Assembly (NCBI RefSeq): GCF_003284725.1
Contig: NZ_PGTO01000001.1
Span: forward strand, 372,001 to 436,000
DNA from: Paramagnetospirillum kuznetsovii
Lineage (GTDB): Bacteria; Pseudomonadota; Alphaproteobacteria; Rhodospirillales; Magnetospirillaceae
DNA: 64,000 nt
Reading direction: 5' to 3'
The position numbers and the translations under genes were made by a program. Numbering within the stretch: position 1 is the stretch's first letter; each line of letters opens with the position of its first letter. Under the pieces are notes generated by a model. That model was not told where the DNA came from. It ran no database searches and saw nothing but the letters and a program-made list of their open reading frames with translations. Shown here one piece after another: positions 36,558-45,112 of this stretch.

Positions 36558-37673
36558 TTGAAGCTGCACCGCCTGACCGATCCGGTCGTGGGATTGGAAC
36601 GCCGCCTGTCGCGGCGGGGGGGGGCGGCTTCGGGCGTGCTGTTGCTGTCTGCTGGCGGTCTTGGCGACACCGTGCTGTTCTCGCTGGTGCTGCCCCGCTT
36701 CGCCGGGCTTGCGCGGGCGGGCGAGGCGGTCACGGTGCTGCTGCGCTCCGACGCCGCCAAGATGAGTTTCCTGTTCGCGCCCGCCATCAAGGTTCTCACC
36801 GTCGATTTCGCGCGGCTGCGCCAGATCGGCTATCGCCGCCGGATCATGGCCGATCTCTACCGCTCCCATTATCGGCTGGTGGTCTCCACCGATTTCCTGC
36901 GCCATCCCGATCTGGACGAGGCCCTGGCCTTCGCCTGCGCCGCGCCGGAGACGGCGGCCATGGCCCCGCGCCCCTGGCCCAAGCACGACCGCCGCCTGAA
37001 TGCCAATCGCCGCCTTTGGGGCCGGGTGTTCGATTCGGGAGAAGCCCGCCAGGACAAGCTGATCCGCTGGTCCCGCTTCGCCGATGCCCTGACCGGCATC
37101 GCCGCGCCGCCGCCGGTGGTGACGCTGCCGCCCGAGCGCATGCCCGAAGTCGTTCCCCTGGCGGCTCCCACCGTGTTCATCCAGCCCTTTTCGGCGGTGA
37201 AGGCAAAGCAAAGCAGCCCCGATCTGTACCGCGCCATCATCGCCGCGCTGCCCCCCGGCTGGCAGACTCGCATCGCGGGCCATCCCAGCGATCTCGACAA
37301 GAACCCGGACTATCGGTCTTTGCTGGATCTTCCGGGCGTGGCATTCGAACCGGCGCCCTTCGCCGCCCTGGCCGGGCTGCTGCGCTCGGCGCGGCTGGTG
37401 ATTTCGGTCGATACCGCCTGCATGCATCTGGCCGCCGCCCTGGGCGTACCGACTTTGTGCTTGGCGAGCGCCGCCTATGTGGGTGAAATCGTCCCCTATG
37501 CCGAGGCGGTGACACCCGCATCGGTGAAATTTTTGTGGAAGAGCATGGACTGTGCCGGTTGCCTCGGTGATTGCCGTTTCCAACCGGTGGACTCCATGTA
37601 TCCTTGTGTGGCGGGCTTGGATCGCGCCGCGGTGTTGAACGAAGTGGAACGGATCACCCAATCGGGCGGATAA
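36558..37673 (+). CDS. Family 9 glycosyltransferase (heptosyltransferase-like) 1
   Basis: A 371-aa GT9-type protein. The N-terminal lobe has VLLLSAGGLGDTVLFSLVLP (the ADP-heptose synthase-like GGLGD loop). The C-terminal lobe has SVDTACMHLAAALGVPTLCL, typical of heptosyltransferases. It ends with a cysteine cluster MDCAGCLGDC and YPCV. The TTG start (36558-36560) has a long G-rich Shine-Dalgarno region just upstream. It probably adds a sugar to LPS core or another surface glycan; donor and acceptor are unknown. Confidence 0.85.
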   Translation: MKLHRLTDPVVGLERRLSRRGGAASGVLLLSAGGLGDTVLFSLVLPRFAGLARAGEAVTVLLRSDAAKMSFLFAPAIKVLTVDFARLRQIGYRRRIMADLYRSHYRLVVSTDFLRHPDLDEALAFACAAPETAAMAPRPWPKHDRRLNANRRLWGRVFDSGEARQDKLIRWSRFADALTGIAAPPPVVTLPPERMPEVVPLAAPTVFIQPFSAVKAKQSSPDLYRAIIAALPPGWQTRIAGHPSDLDKNPDYRSLLDLPGVAFEPAPFAALAGLLRSARLVISVDTACMHLAAALGVPTLCLASAAYVGEIVPYAEAVTPASVKFLWKSMDCAGCLGDCRFQPVDSMYPCVAGLDRAAVLNEVERITQSGG

Positions 37674-37686
37674 CGGAGATCGGATC

Positions 37687-38808
37687 ATGAAGATCGCTGC
37701 GTTGCTGGACCCCGTCCTGCGCATTTACCTGCGCTACAAGCATCGTCGCAAGCGGGCGGACGGCATCTTGCTGGTCAGTTCCCGTGGCCCCGCCGAGATG
37801 GTGTTCCTGTCGGCGGTGCTCAGCCGGTTCATGCGGCTGGGTGGCCTGGACGAGACGGTCACCCTGCTGTGCCGCCCCGATGCCGCCGGGATGTCCTTTC
37901 TGTTCCCCCGCCTGTTGAAGCTGCGGCGCCTGGAGTTTCGCCGCCTCGACGAATTGGAATATCGGTGGCAGGCTTTCACCGAGCTGCACGCCCAGCACTA
38001 CCGGATGATCGTGTCGCTGGATTACGTTCGCGAACACGATCAGGACGAGGCGCTGATCCTGGCCGCCGACCCGGCGGAGACCGCCGGTATGGTGCCGCCC
38101 CCCTATAAGCGCAACTACCATCAACGGCTGGAAGAAAGCGAGAAGGTGTTCGACATCTTGTTCGATTCTGGACCATTGCGTCAGGACAAGATCCTGCGCT
38201 GGTCCAAATTCGCCGACGAGATCCTGGACGACCGGCAGCAACCGGCCCTGGCCCTGCTGCCCGACAGCCAGTTGCCCGCCGCCGAACATCTCAACGCCAA
38301 TGTGATCGTCTTCTTTCCGTTTTCCGGTATCAAGCAACGGCAAATCCCCGCCGATATTTGGCGCCAGATGGCCGAGGCGGTGCCCGAAAGCTGGAAGATT
38401 CTGGTGGCCGGTCATCGCAATGACTTCGACCGCAATCCGGAATTCATGATCCTGATGTCGCAGCCCAACGTGACCATGGAGACGTCCGGATTCGAGCGGT
38501 TGGCCTCCATCTTGATGGGCGCGCGCATGGCGGTGGGTGTCGATACCGCGGGCCTGCATCTCGCCGTCCTGCTGGGCATTCCCACCCTGTGCCTGGCCAG
38601 TGCCGCCTATGCCGGGGCCGGTGTGCCCTATGACGAGATGGTCGCGCCCGATAATGTCCAGTTCGTCTATGTCCCCATGGATTGCCAGGGTTGCCTCGGG
38701 CGCTGCAAGTTCCCGCTGGAAAACGGCATGTATAAATGCGTCGCCGAGATCGATACCAGCGGCGTCATCGATTATATCCGCGCCTCCACCGGCGGAGGGG
38801 TGCTTTGA
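37687..38808 (+). CDS. Family 9 glycosyltransferase-like protein 2
   Basis: A 373-aa paralogue of the preceding gene, 13 bp downstream. It has GILLVSSRGPAEMVFLSAVL where family members have GGxGD, so the N-terminal donor loop is changed. The C-terminal GVDTAGLHLAVLLGIPTLCL block is conserved. It ends in the same cysteine cluster (MDCQGCLGRC ... KCVA). The altered loop may mean a different donor or reduced activity. Confidence 0.82.
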   Translation: MKIAALLDPVLRIYLRYKHRRKRADGILLVSSRGPAEMVFLSAVLSRFMRLGGLDETVTLLCRPDAAGMSFLFPRLLKLRRLEFRRLDELEYRWQAFTELHAQHYRMIVSLDYVREHDQDEALILAADPAETAGMVPPPYKRNYHQRLEESEKVFDILFDSGPLRQDKILRWSKFADEILDDRQQPALALLPDSQLPAAEHLNANVIVFFPFSGIKQRQIPADIWRQMAEAVPESWKILVAGHRNDFDRNPEFMILMSQPNVTMETSGFERLASILMGARMAVGVDTAGLHLAVLLGIPTLCLASAAYAGAGVPYDEMVAPDNVQFVYVPMDCQGCLGRCKFPLENGMYKCVAEIDTSGVIDYIRASTGGGVL

Positions 38809-39953
38809 GGGGCTTTCCGCGCGGCATGCGGCGGCGCTGGTGGCTGTTTCGCCCGATCGACGCGCTGGTGGCGCTGTGGCCGGTTCGCAGGCGGCGCAAG
38901 GGCGTGCTGGTCGTCCGCATGGACGGCATCGGCGACATGGTCATGGTCCGCGCCGCGCTGGAACATTATCCCGCCGCCTTCGGGGTGGACAAATCCGACA
39001 TCACCATCTTGGGCTGCCAGTCGTGGAAGTCCCTGGCCGACGTGATCTTCGCGGGCTTCAAGGTGGTGACCATCGACGAACACGCCTTGGAAAAGAAGTG
39101 GTTCTATCGTCTGAAGGTGGCGCTTTGGGTGCGGCGGCAAGGCTACAAGACGGCGGTTTGCGACATGTTCATGCGCAAGACCCTGACCGCCGACACACTG
39201 GTCTGGGCCAGCCGCGCCGATCAGAGAATCGTGTGCGCGCCCTTCATCACCGATCGCACGCGGGCGGAGTTTTCCTGGTATCTGGACAAGGCCACTCGGA
39301 TCATCGACACCGGGCCTTATCCCACCCATGAGGGCTTGCGCCATTTCACCTTCTTGCAGGCGCTGATGGGAACCCGCATGCCCCCAGAGGTTCCCTATAT
39401 TCCCTGGCGAGAGTTGGCGCCCCTGATCCCGCCCGGCGGCCCCTATGTGGTTCTGAATTTCGGCTCCAACGAGCCGGGGCGCCGCTGGCCGTTCGAACAC
39501 TTCATGGAGTTGGCCCGGCGCTGCCTTGACGCCGGAATGCGAGTCGTCTTCGTCGGGGCTGACCAGGAGGCCTTCGCCAAGCCCGTCCTGGCGGCGCTGG
39601 CCCATCCCGGCGTGATCGACACCATCGGCAGCCTGCGCCTGGCCCAACTGGTCGATGTTCTGAAACATGCGGCCTGCGTGGTGAGCAATGACACCGGTCC
39701 CGGCCATCTCGCCATCGGCGTCGGAGCCCCCACCGTTCTGTTGGCGGGCGGCGGTCATTTCGGCTCCTTCGTCCCCTATCCCGACGCCATCCGGCCCGAG
39801 ACGGCGGTTTTTCTCGCCCATCCCATGGAGTGCTATCACTGCTTGTGGCGGTGTAGCAAACGAAGTTCGCCGCAAGACGCTTTTCCCTGTGTCGCCGGTA
39901 TCTCCGTTGACAGGGCATGGGCGGCGATCGGCACTTTATCTCACATTTCATAA
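38805..39953 (+). CDS. Family 9 glycosyltransferase (heptosyltransferase-like) 3
   Basis: A 382-aa GT9 protein with VVRMDGIGDMVMVRAALEHY at the N-terminus, FGSNEPGRRWPFEHFMEL in the linker and SNDTGPGHLAIGVGAPTVLL in the C-terminal lobe. It ends in MECYHCLWRC and FPCVAG. TTG 38805 overlaps the previous stop (TTGA) and has GGAGG 6 nt upstream, better than ATG 38826. It is the last gene of the glycosyltransferase run. Confidence 0.86.
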   Translation: MRGFPRGMRRRWWLFRPIDALVALWPVRRRRKGVLVVRMDGIGDMVMVRAALEHYPAAFGVDKSDITILGCQSWKSLADVIFAGFKVVTIDEHALEKKWFYRLKVALWVRRQGYKTAVCDMFMRKTLTADTLVWASRADQRIVCAPFITDRTRAEFSWYLDKATRIIDTGPYPTHEGLRHFTFLQALMGTRMPPEVPYIPWRELAPLIPPGGPYVVLNFGSNEPGRRWPFEHFMELARRCLDAGMRVVFVGADQEAFAKPVLAALAHPGVIDTIGSLRLAQLVDVLKHAACVVSNDTGPGHLAIGVGAPTVLLAGGGHFGSFVPYPDAIRPETAVFLAHPMECYHCLWRCSKRSSPQDAFPCVAGISVDRAWAAIGTLSHIS

Positions 39954-40020
39954 CCAATTGCCTATGCAAGGCCTTCGACCAAGGGTGGTACAGTTCGCTT
40001 GATCGGCGCGGGGGCGCTGT

Positions 40021-40413
40021 GTGAATTTCCCGGGGGCATGCGACGTGGAAGGCATACTGAACGATCTGAAGATGTCGATCTTCGAAGTGGGGAAGGTCAG
40101 CGAAAAGGAAGTCCAATGGATCAGGGATTCCATCGCCCGCTTCGGCGTGAACGAGCGGACCGCCACATTCCTGCTGGATGTCAACAATCTGCTGTCCGGG
40201 CATGTGCCACCGTCATTTCATGACGTCTTCTTGGACTCCTTGACCACATTCGTGCTGGACGAGCAAAAGGTCATTACGCCGGACCGGTGGTCCTGGCTGA
40301 AGGGCAATTTGCTGAAGGACGACGTCATTGACGGTGTCGAGCGCGAATTGCTTGGGCGTCTTCGGGATGCCGCCCGCGGCATGCCCGATGAAATGCGGTC
40401 CTTCGGTTCGTAG
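40021..40413 (+). CDS. Unknown helical protein upstream of the receptor-channel gene
   Basis: A 130-aa soluble protein that I do not recognise. It is acidic and helical (EVGKVSEKEVQWIRDSIARF, LLKDDVIDGVERELLGRLRD). GTG 40021 is the start; ATG 40072 is possible. It lies 12 bp before the channel-like gene on the same strand, so the two are likely co-transcribed. Confidence 0.65.
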   Translation: MNFPGACDVEGILNDLKMSIFEVGKVSEKEVQWIRDSIARFGVNERTATFLLDVNNLLSGHVPPSFHDVFLDSLTTFVLDEQKVITPDRWSWLKGNLLKDDVIDGVERELLGRLRDAARGMPDEMRSFGS

Positions 40414-40425
40414 GGAGTCCAATCC

Positions 40426-41523
40426 ATGCGGGTCGTGGCCAGGATTGTTCTCGCACTGGTGCTTTTGGTTGGCGTTCTGCCGACGGTCGTCTGGGCGCAG
40501 CCCGTTCCCAAGCAGGGCGACGTGGTGCGTGTCGCCACCCGCGTCCTGCCGCCCTTCGTGGTTCAGGACGCCAATGGAAAGTTAGGCGGCTTTTCCATCG
40601 AGCTATGGGAGCGACTGGCCGAACGGACCGGCGTGCGCACCGAATACATCATCAAGCCCAGTTTGTCCGAACTGCTGGGGGTGGTTAGGGACGGCAGCGC
40701 CGACCTTGCCATCGCTGCCATTTCCATTACCGCCCAGCGTGAGTCCAGTTTCGATTTTTCCCACCCCATGTACGATTCCGGGCTGGCCATCCTGGTTCCG
40801 GAAGGGGTGTCGCAGGTTTCCATGCTGAGTCTGCTCCTCCAATGGTCGTCACAACTTCTTCCGGCGCTCGGGCTTGGCCTGTTTCTCATTTTCGTGCCGG
40901 CCCATGTCATCTGGTTCGTGGAGCGGCGAGGCGGGTCTCCCATTGATATTTCCCAGTCCTATTTCCCCGGGATCTTCAAGACCGCGTTCTGGGTCGCGTG
41001 CTTGATGGGGGGGCAGGCGGAGGGCTTTCCCAAGCGGGCCTTCTCTCGCGTGATCAGCATCATGGGGATCTATATCGGTTTGGTCTTCGTCGCCTATTTT
41101 ACCGCCTTCGCCACTTCGACCCTGACCGTGCAACAGTTGAAGAGCGGCATTTCCTCGCCTTCCGATCTTGCGGGCCGGGTCGCATCGACGGTGGAGGGCA
41201 GTACCGCCCATCGCTTTCTCAACACCCTACAGGTGGAAAGCGTGACCTTCCGCACCGTTGCCGAGGCCATCGCGGCCGTTGAACATGGCAAGGCCGCCGC
41301 TGTGGTCTATGACAGCCCCATTTTGCGCTATTACGTTTTGCATGAGGGACGGGGCAAGGTCAGGTTGGCCGGACCGACCTTCCGTCAGGAGAAGTACGGC
41401 ATTCTGTTTCCGCAAGGCAGCAATTTCCGCAAGCGGGTCAACGAGGAATTGCTGCGGCTGCGCGAAGACGGCACTTATCAGGAAATTCAACTGCGCTGGT
41501 TTGGCTCCGAGGAAACCTCGTAA
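40426..41523 (+). CDS. Ionotropic glutamate receptor-like channel (GluR0-type)
   Basis: A 365-aa protein with the arrangement of prokaryotic ionotropic glutamate receptors. It has a signal peptide (cleavage near VWAQ), binding lobe 1 (VVRVATRVLPPFVVQDANGK, residues ~25-120) and membrane segment 1 (LLPALGLGLFLIFVPAHVIW). A pore loop (FKTAFWVACLMGGQ) and membrane segment 2 (IMGIYIGLVFVAYFTAFATS) follow, then lobe 2 to the end. The pore lacks the TVGYGD motif and looks nearer to the animal receptor form; no last membrane segment (M4) is present. The ligand is unknown. Confidence 0.82.
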   Translation: MRVVARIVLALVLLVGVLPTVVWAQPVPKQGDVVRVATRVLPPFVVQDANGKLGGFSIELWERLAERTGVRTEYIIKPSLSELLGVVRDGSADLAIAAISITAQRESSFDFSHPMYDSGLAILVPEGVSQVSMLSLLLQWSSQLLPALGLGLFLIFVPAHVIWFVERRGGSPIDISQSYFPGIFKTAFWVACLMGGQAEGFPKRAFSRVISIMGIYIGLVFVAYFTAFATSTLTVQQLKSGISSPSDLAGRVASTVEGSTAHRFLNTLQVESVTFRTVAEAIAAVEHGKAAAVVYDSPILRYYVLHEGRGKVRLAGPTFRQEKYGILFPQGSNFRKRVNEELLRLREDGTYQEIQLRWFGSEETS

Positions 41524-41545
41524 CATCATCGGGCTTGAAACAGCA

Positions 41546-41577
41546 AAGCCCCCCTTGGCATCCAAGGGGGGCTTTTT
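41546..41577 (+). terminator. Rho-independent terminator between the channel gene and recA
   Basis: A 13-bp perfect stem (AAGCCCCCCTTGG) with loop CAT is followed by TTTTT on the plus strand, about 22 nt after the channel gene stop. It lies between convergent genes; on the minus strand TTTGCTG follows the stem, so it may also help stop recA transcripts. Confidence 0.85.
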
Positions 41578-41613
41578 CGTCTCTCTCACTTATACCGCTC
41601 GTCCAGAGTCCGA

Positions 41614-42693
41614 TCAGTCCTCGGTGGGGGTGCCGTCCAGATCGCCGGGGCCGGCGGCCAGGGCGTCGGAGATAAGACCGGCATTCTGGCGAATGGCGCC
41701 CTCGATTTCCGCCGACATGGTCGGGTTGTCGCGCAGGAACTGCTTGGCGTTCTCGCGACCCTGGCCGATGCGGGTGGAATTGTAGGAGAACCACGCGCCG
41801 GACTTCTCGACCACATTGGCCTTGACGCCCAGATCGATCAGCTCACCCATCTTGGAGATGCCCTCGCCATACATGATGTCGAAATCGATCACCTTGAAGG
41901 GAGGCGCCAGCTTGTTCTTGACCACCTTGACGCGGGTCTGGTTGCCCACCACCTCGTCGCGGTCCTTGATGGCGCCGACGCGGCGGATTTCCATGCGCAC
42001 CGAGGCATAGAACTTCAGCGCGTTGCCGCCGGTGGTGGTTTCCGGATTGCCGAACATGACGCCGATCTTCATGCGGATCTGGTTGATGAAGATGACGATG
42101 GTCTTGGATTTGGACACCGAGCCCGTCAGCTTGCGCAGGGCCTGGCTCATCAGACGGGCATGCAGGCCCATATGATTGTCGCCCATCTCGCCTTCCAATT
42201 CGGCGCGAGGCACCAGGGCGGCGACCGAGTCCACCACCAGCACGTCGATGGCGCCGGAACGCACCAGCGTGTCGACGATTTCCAAGGCCTGTTCGCCGGC
42301 ATCGGGCTGGCTGATCAGAAGTTCGTCCAGGTTGACGCCCAGCTTGCGGGCATAGGATGGGTCCAGGGCGTGTTCGGCATCCACGAAGGCGCAGGTGCCG
42401 CCCTTCTTCTGGGCCTCGGCGATGATGTGCAGCGCCAGGGTGGTCTTGCCCGAGCTTTCCGGCCCATAGACCTCGATGATACGGCCGCGCGGCACGCCGC
42501 CGATGCCGAGCGCCACGTCCAGGCCCAGCGAGCCGGTGGAGACCACCTCGGTCTCGACCACCGAATCCTTCTGGCCCAGCTTCATGATGGAGCCCTTGCC
42601 GAATGCCCGCTCAATCTGGCTGACGGCGGCTTCCAGTGCCTTCTGTCTATCCATGGTGTCCTTGTCCACGAGACGCAATGCAGCCTGCGACAT
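41614..42693 (-). CDS. recA: Recombinase RecA
   Basis: RecA forms ATP-dependent filaments on single-stranded DNA for strand exchange and LexA cleavage. The 359-aa product has Walker [14 protein letters not shown] (~residue 75), the loop region [20 protein letters not shown], and an acidic C-terminal tail. The upstream region contains a near-consensus alphaproteobacterial SOS box (42764-42778). Length is normal. Confidence 0.97.
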   Translation of the reverse strand: MSQAALRLVDKDTMDRQKALEAAVSQIERAFGKGSIMKLGQKDSVVETEVVSTGSLGLDVALGIGGVPRGRIIEVYGPESSGKTTLALHIIAEAQKKGGTCAFVDAEHALDPSYARKLGVNLDELLISQPDAGEQALEIVDTLVRSGAIDVLVVDSVAALVPRAELEGEMGDNHMGLHARLMSQALRKLTGSVSKSKTIVIFINQIRMKIGVMFGNPETTTGGNALKFYASVRMEIRRVGAIKDRDEVVGNQTRVKVVKNKLAPPFKVIDFDIMYGEGISKMGELIDLGVKANVVEKSGAWFSYNSTRIGQGRENAKQFLRDNPTMSAEIEGAIRQNAGLISDALAAGPGDLDGTPTED

Positions 42694-42763
42694 GGCAGTT
42701 CCCCTTCATCTATCCCGAACCGGGCGGTCTTGCAATGACCAATAAAGTACACCTTCCGTTCCG

Positions 42764-42778
42764 GAACACAAGCGGAAT
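42764..42778. promoter_or_regulatory. Candidate LexA (SOS) box upstream of recA
   Basis: On the minus strand the sequence reads ATTC-N7-GTTC, one base off the alphaproteobacterial LexA consensus GTTC-N7-GTTC, about 70 nt upstream of the recA ATG. A second pair GTTC-N6-GTTC lies just upstream (42779-42792) with non-standard spacing. The assignment is by pattern only. Confidence 0.5.
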
Positions 42779-42826
42779 GTTCGCGTATGTTCTCATTGTG
42801 TTTGCGTGGCGTCCCGCGCCGACCGG

Positions 42827-43471
42827 TCAGAGATTGTAGACTTCCACCGCGATCCGGCGGATATGGTGGCGGGTCTCCGCTTCGGCCGCGTCGGCGTCGC
42901 CACGGGCCACCGCGTCGACGATGCGTTCGTGCTCGTCGACCCGGGCATCCAGGATGGCCGACTTGGCCTCTGGGCGGATGCACATGGCCTTGGTCTGGTC
43001 CCACAGCCGACCGATCAATTCGGTCATGACCGAATTGCCCGCCAATTGGGCCAGGATATGGTGAAACCGGGTGGCCTCGTCGGCATAGGCCTGTTGGCTG
43101 GGGTGATCGACCACCGCCCTTTGCCTGGCGATGGAATGGCGAAGCTCGCTCACCGCTTCGGGCGTCGATCGCTCGGCCGCCAAGCGGGCGGCGGCGCCTT
43201 CCAGCACTTCGCGCACCCCAAAGATCTCCAGCAGCCTTTCGCGGTTGAAGCCGATGAAGAACACGCCTTGGCGCGGTCGCACCTCGATGATCCGTTCCGC
43301 TTCCAGGCGGGCGATGGCCTGCCAGACCGGCGAGCGGCTGACGCCGAGGCGACGGGCCAGATCCTCGACGCTGATCTTGTCGCCGGGCTGCACATGGGCG
43401 CCGTCCAGCAGCATCTGGTGGATGACCGTATAAGCCTGTTCGGCGAGATTGGTCTTTTGCAGGGCTTTCAT
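42827..43471 (-). CDS. GntR-family regulator with FCD domain
   Basis: A 214-aa repressor-like protein with an N-terminal winged HTH (ISVEDLARRLGVSRSPVWQA, ~residues 35-55) and a C-terminal FCD ligand domain. His/Asp residues for metal-assisted ligand binding are in FHHILAQLAG and DEHERIVDAV. Such regulators usually sense carboxylic acids. It is divergent from a DASS carboxylate transporter, its probable target. ATG 43469-43471 (MKALQKTN) is used; the open frame upstream is not homologous in appearance. Confidence 0.9.
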   Translation of the reverse strand: MKALQKTNLAEQAYTVIHQMLLDGAHVQPGDKISVEDLARRLGVSRSPVWQAIARLEAERIIEVRPRQGVFFIGFNRERLLEIFGVREVLEGAAARLAAERSTPEAVSELRHSIARQRAVVDHPSQQAYADEATRFHHILAQLAGNSVMTELIGRLWDQTKAMCIRPEAKSAILDARVDEHERIVDAVARGDADAAEAETRHHIRRIAVEVYNL

Positions 43472-43552
43472 GGTCTTGGTCTTTCGTGGGCGCAGTCTTT
43501 TGTCGTTTGGTCGATCCTGAACGAGCTTGCGATTCGGTGCAAACCGGAATAA

Positions 43553-43575
43553 CGTATCACGTAACATGAAATACG
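43553..43575. promoter_or_regulatory. Candidate operator between GntR regulator and transporter
   Basis: CGTAT (43553-43557) and ATACG (43571-43575) form a 5-bp inverted repeat with 13 bases between, 28 bp before the transporter ATG and within the shared divergent promoter region. FCD regulators commonly bind short palindromes near the start of their own target genes. This is a weak pattern call. Confidence 0.35.
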
Positions 43576-43602
43576 AAAACAATCCCTGACCGGCAGGCCA
43601 TC

Positions 43603-44979
43603 ATGTTCCATTCCCTGACTTTTCCTCGGCTGGTTGCGTGGCTCGCGTTGGTCGGCGGCCTCGCCGTCCTGGTCATCCAGCCGCTGAGCTCGGAGGAGAG
43701 CCGGGCGCTGGCGCTGGTTATCGCCGCCATCGGCCTTTGGGCCACCAGTGTGATCCCCGAACCCATCACGGCGGTGTTCTTCTTCACCGCCGCGATGTTG
43801 TTGAAGGTGGCGCCCGCCTCGGTGGTGTTCGGGGGGTTCGAATCGGCCGCGTTGTGGCTGATCTTCGGCGGTCTCGTCATGGGTGTGGCGGTCAAGAGCA
43901 CCGGCCTGGGCGAGCGCATCGCCACCCGGCTGAGCCGCGCCTTCGGCGGCACCTATGGGGGCGTCATCACCGGCGTGACCCTGGTGGGGGTCACCATGGG
44001 CTTCCTGATGCCGTCCTCCATGGGGCGCGCCATCCTGTTGATGCCCATCGCGCTCAGTCTCGCCGCCCATTACGGTTTCAAGCCGGGTTCAAACGGTCAT
44101 CTCGGTGTGGTGCTGGCCGCCGCCCTGGGCTGCCATGTGCCGACATTTTCCATTCTCCCGGCAAATGTTCCCAATCTGGTGCTGGTGGGCGCGGCCGAGA
44201 CCCTGTGGCACTACACCCCCAGCTATGGTCAGTATTTGCTGCTGCATTTCCCGGTGCTGGGCTTTCTAAAGACGGCGGTCATGATTCCGCTGATCATCAA
44301 ATTGTGGCCCGACACCCCCAAGCCCGTGGAGGAGGCCATCAAGGCGCTTGGCCCCGTCACCGCCGCCGAACGGCAATTGTCGTTGCTTCTGGGCGCCGCA
44401 TTGCTGCTGTGGGCCACGGACTTCCTCCATCATGTCAGCCCAGCCTGGATCAGCATGGCGGGCGGCGCCATCCTGTTAATGCCGGGTATCGGGCTGGTGG
44501 GGCGCAAAGCCTTCAACGAACAAATCAATTTCGCATCGATGTTCTATGTGGCGGGCATTCTCGGCCTGGGTGCGGTTGTGGACAAATCCGGATTGGGGGC
44601 CTTGCTGGCCCAGGCCATCCTGACCGTCCTGCCGTTGGAACCCGGCCATGCCGCCACCAATTTCGCCAGCCTTGCCGCCATGTCCACCGTGGTGGCCATG
44701 TTCACCACCCTGCCCGGCGCGCCAGCGGTGCTGACTCCCCTGGCGGGAGAGATGGCCAAGGCGTCGGGCCTGCCCATCGAAGCGGTGCTGATGAGCCAGG
44801 TTCTGGGCTTCTCCAATCCCATCCTGCCCTATGAATCAGCGCCGCTGGTGGTGGCCATGCAGTTGGGGGGCGAGCGGCTCGGCCCCGCACAGACCATGTG
44901 CCTGTGGCTGGGGGGCATCACCATCTTCGTCCTGTTGCCGCTGGACTTCTTGTGGTGGCGCCTGCTCGGATGGATTTGA
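43603..44979 (+). CDS. DASS-family anion:sodium symporter (carboxylate transporter)
   Basis: A 458-aa membrane protein with about 11-12 hydrophobic segments. Family features include the ILPANVPNLVLVG segment (SNT-like ion/substrate motif in the first half) and LGFSNPILPYESAPLVVAM in the second half. DASS/SLC13 proteins import di- or tricarboxylates or sulfate with Na+. The divergent GntR/FCD regulator suggests an organic-acid substrate. Nothing downstream is in the same operon; ccoG starts 133 bp later after a likely promoter. Confidence 0.85.
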   Translation: MFHSLTFPRLVAWLALVGGLAVLVIQPLSSEESRALALVIAAIGLWATSVIPEPITAVFFFTAAMLLKVAPASVVFGGFESAALWLIFGGLVMGVAVKSTGLGERIATRLSRAFGGTYGGVITGVTLVGVTMGFLMPSSMGRAILLMPIALSLAAHYGFKPGSNGHLGVVLAAALGCHVPTFSILPANVPNLVLVGAAETLWHYTPSYGQYLLLHFPVLGFLKTAVMIPLIIKLWPDTPKPVEEAIKALGPVTAAERQLSLLLGAALLLWATDFLHHVSPAWISMAGGAILLMPGIGLVGRKAFNEQINFASMFYVAGILGLGAVVDKSGLGALLAQAILTVLPLEPGHAATNFASLAAMSTVVAMFTTLPGAPAVLTPLAGEMAKASGLPIEAVLMSQVLGFSNPILPYESAPLVVAMQLGGERLGPAQTMCLWLGGITIFVLLPLDFLWWRLLGWI

Positions 44980-45065
44980 ACATCGGGAGACCGATCTGGT
45001 AAGTGACTTACTCACACAGGGCGGCGCAGACCCCGCATGTGCGATTCGTCCGAGACTTTTCCATC

Positions 45066-45097
45066 CGAATTTCATATTGTCTTAGTCTAATATAAAT
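45066..45097. promoter_or_regulatory. AT-rich inverted repeat upstream of the first ccoG
   Basis: AATTTCATATT and AATATAAATT form an imperfect inverted repeat around a 10-base centre, 16 nt before the ccoG ATG. It could overlap a promoter and bind a regulator. It does not match an FNR/FixK box (TTGAT-N4-ATCAA), so this ccoG copy may be controlled differently from the oxidase operon. Confidence 0.35.
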
Positions 45098-45112
45098 TCG
45101 GGAACAGAAGCC

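Noticed and set aside
36528-37724. Antisense frame of 398 codons over the first glycosyltransferase
   Set aside because: Low-complexity Gly/Gln/His-rich shadow of the well-supported plus-strand GT9 gene.
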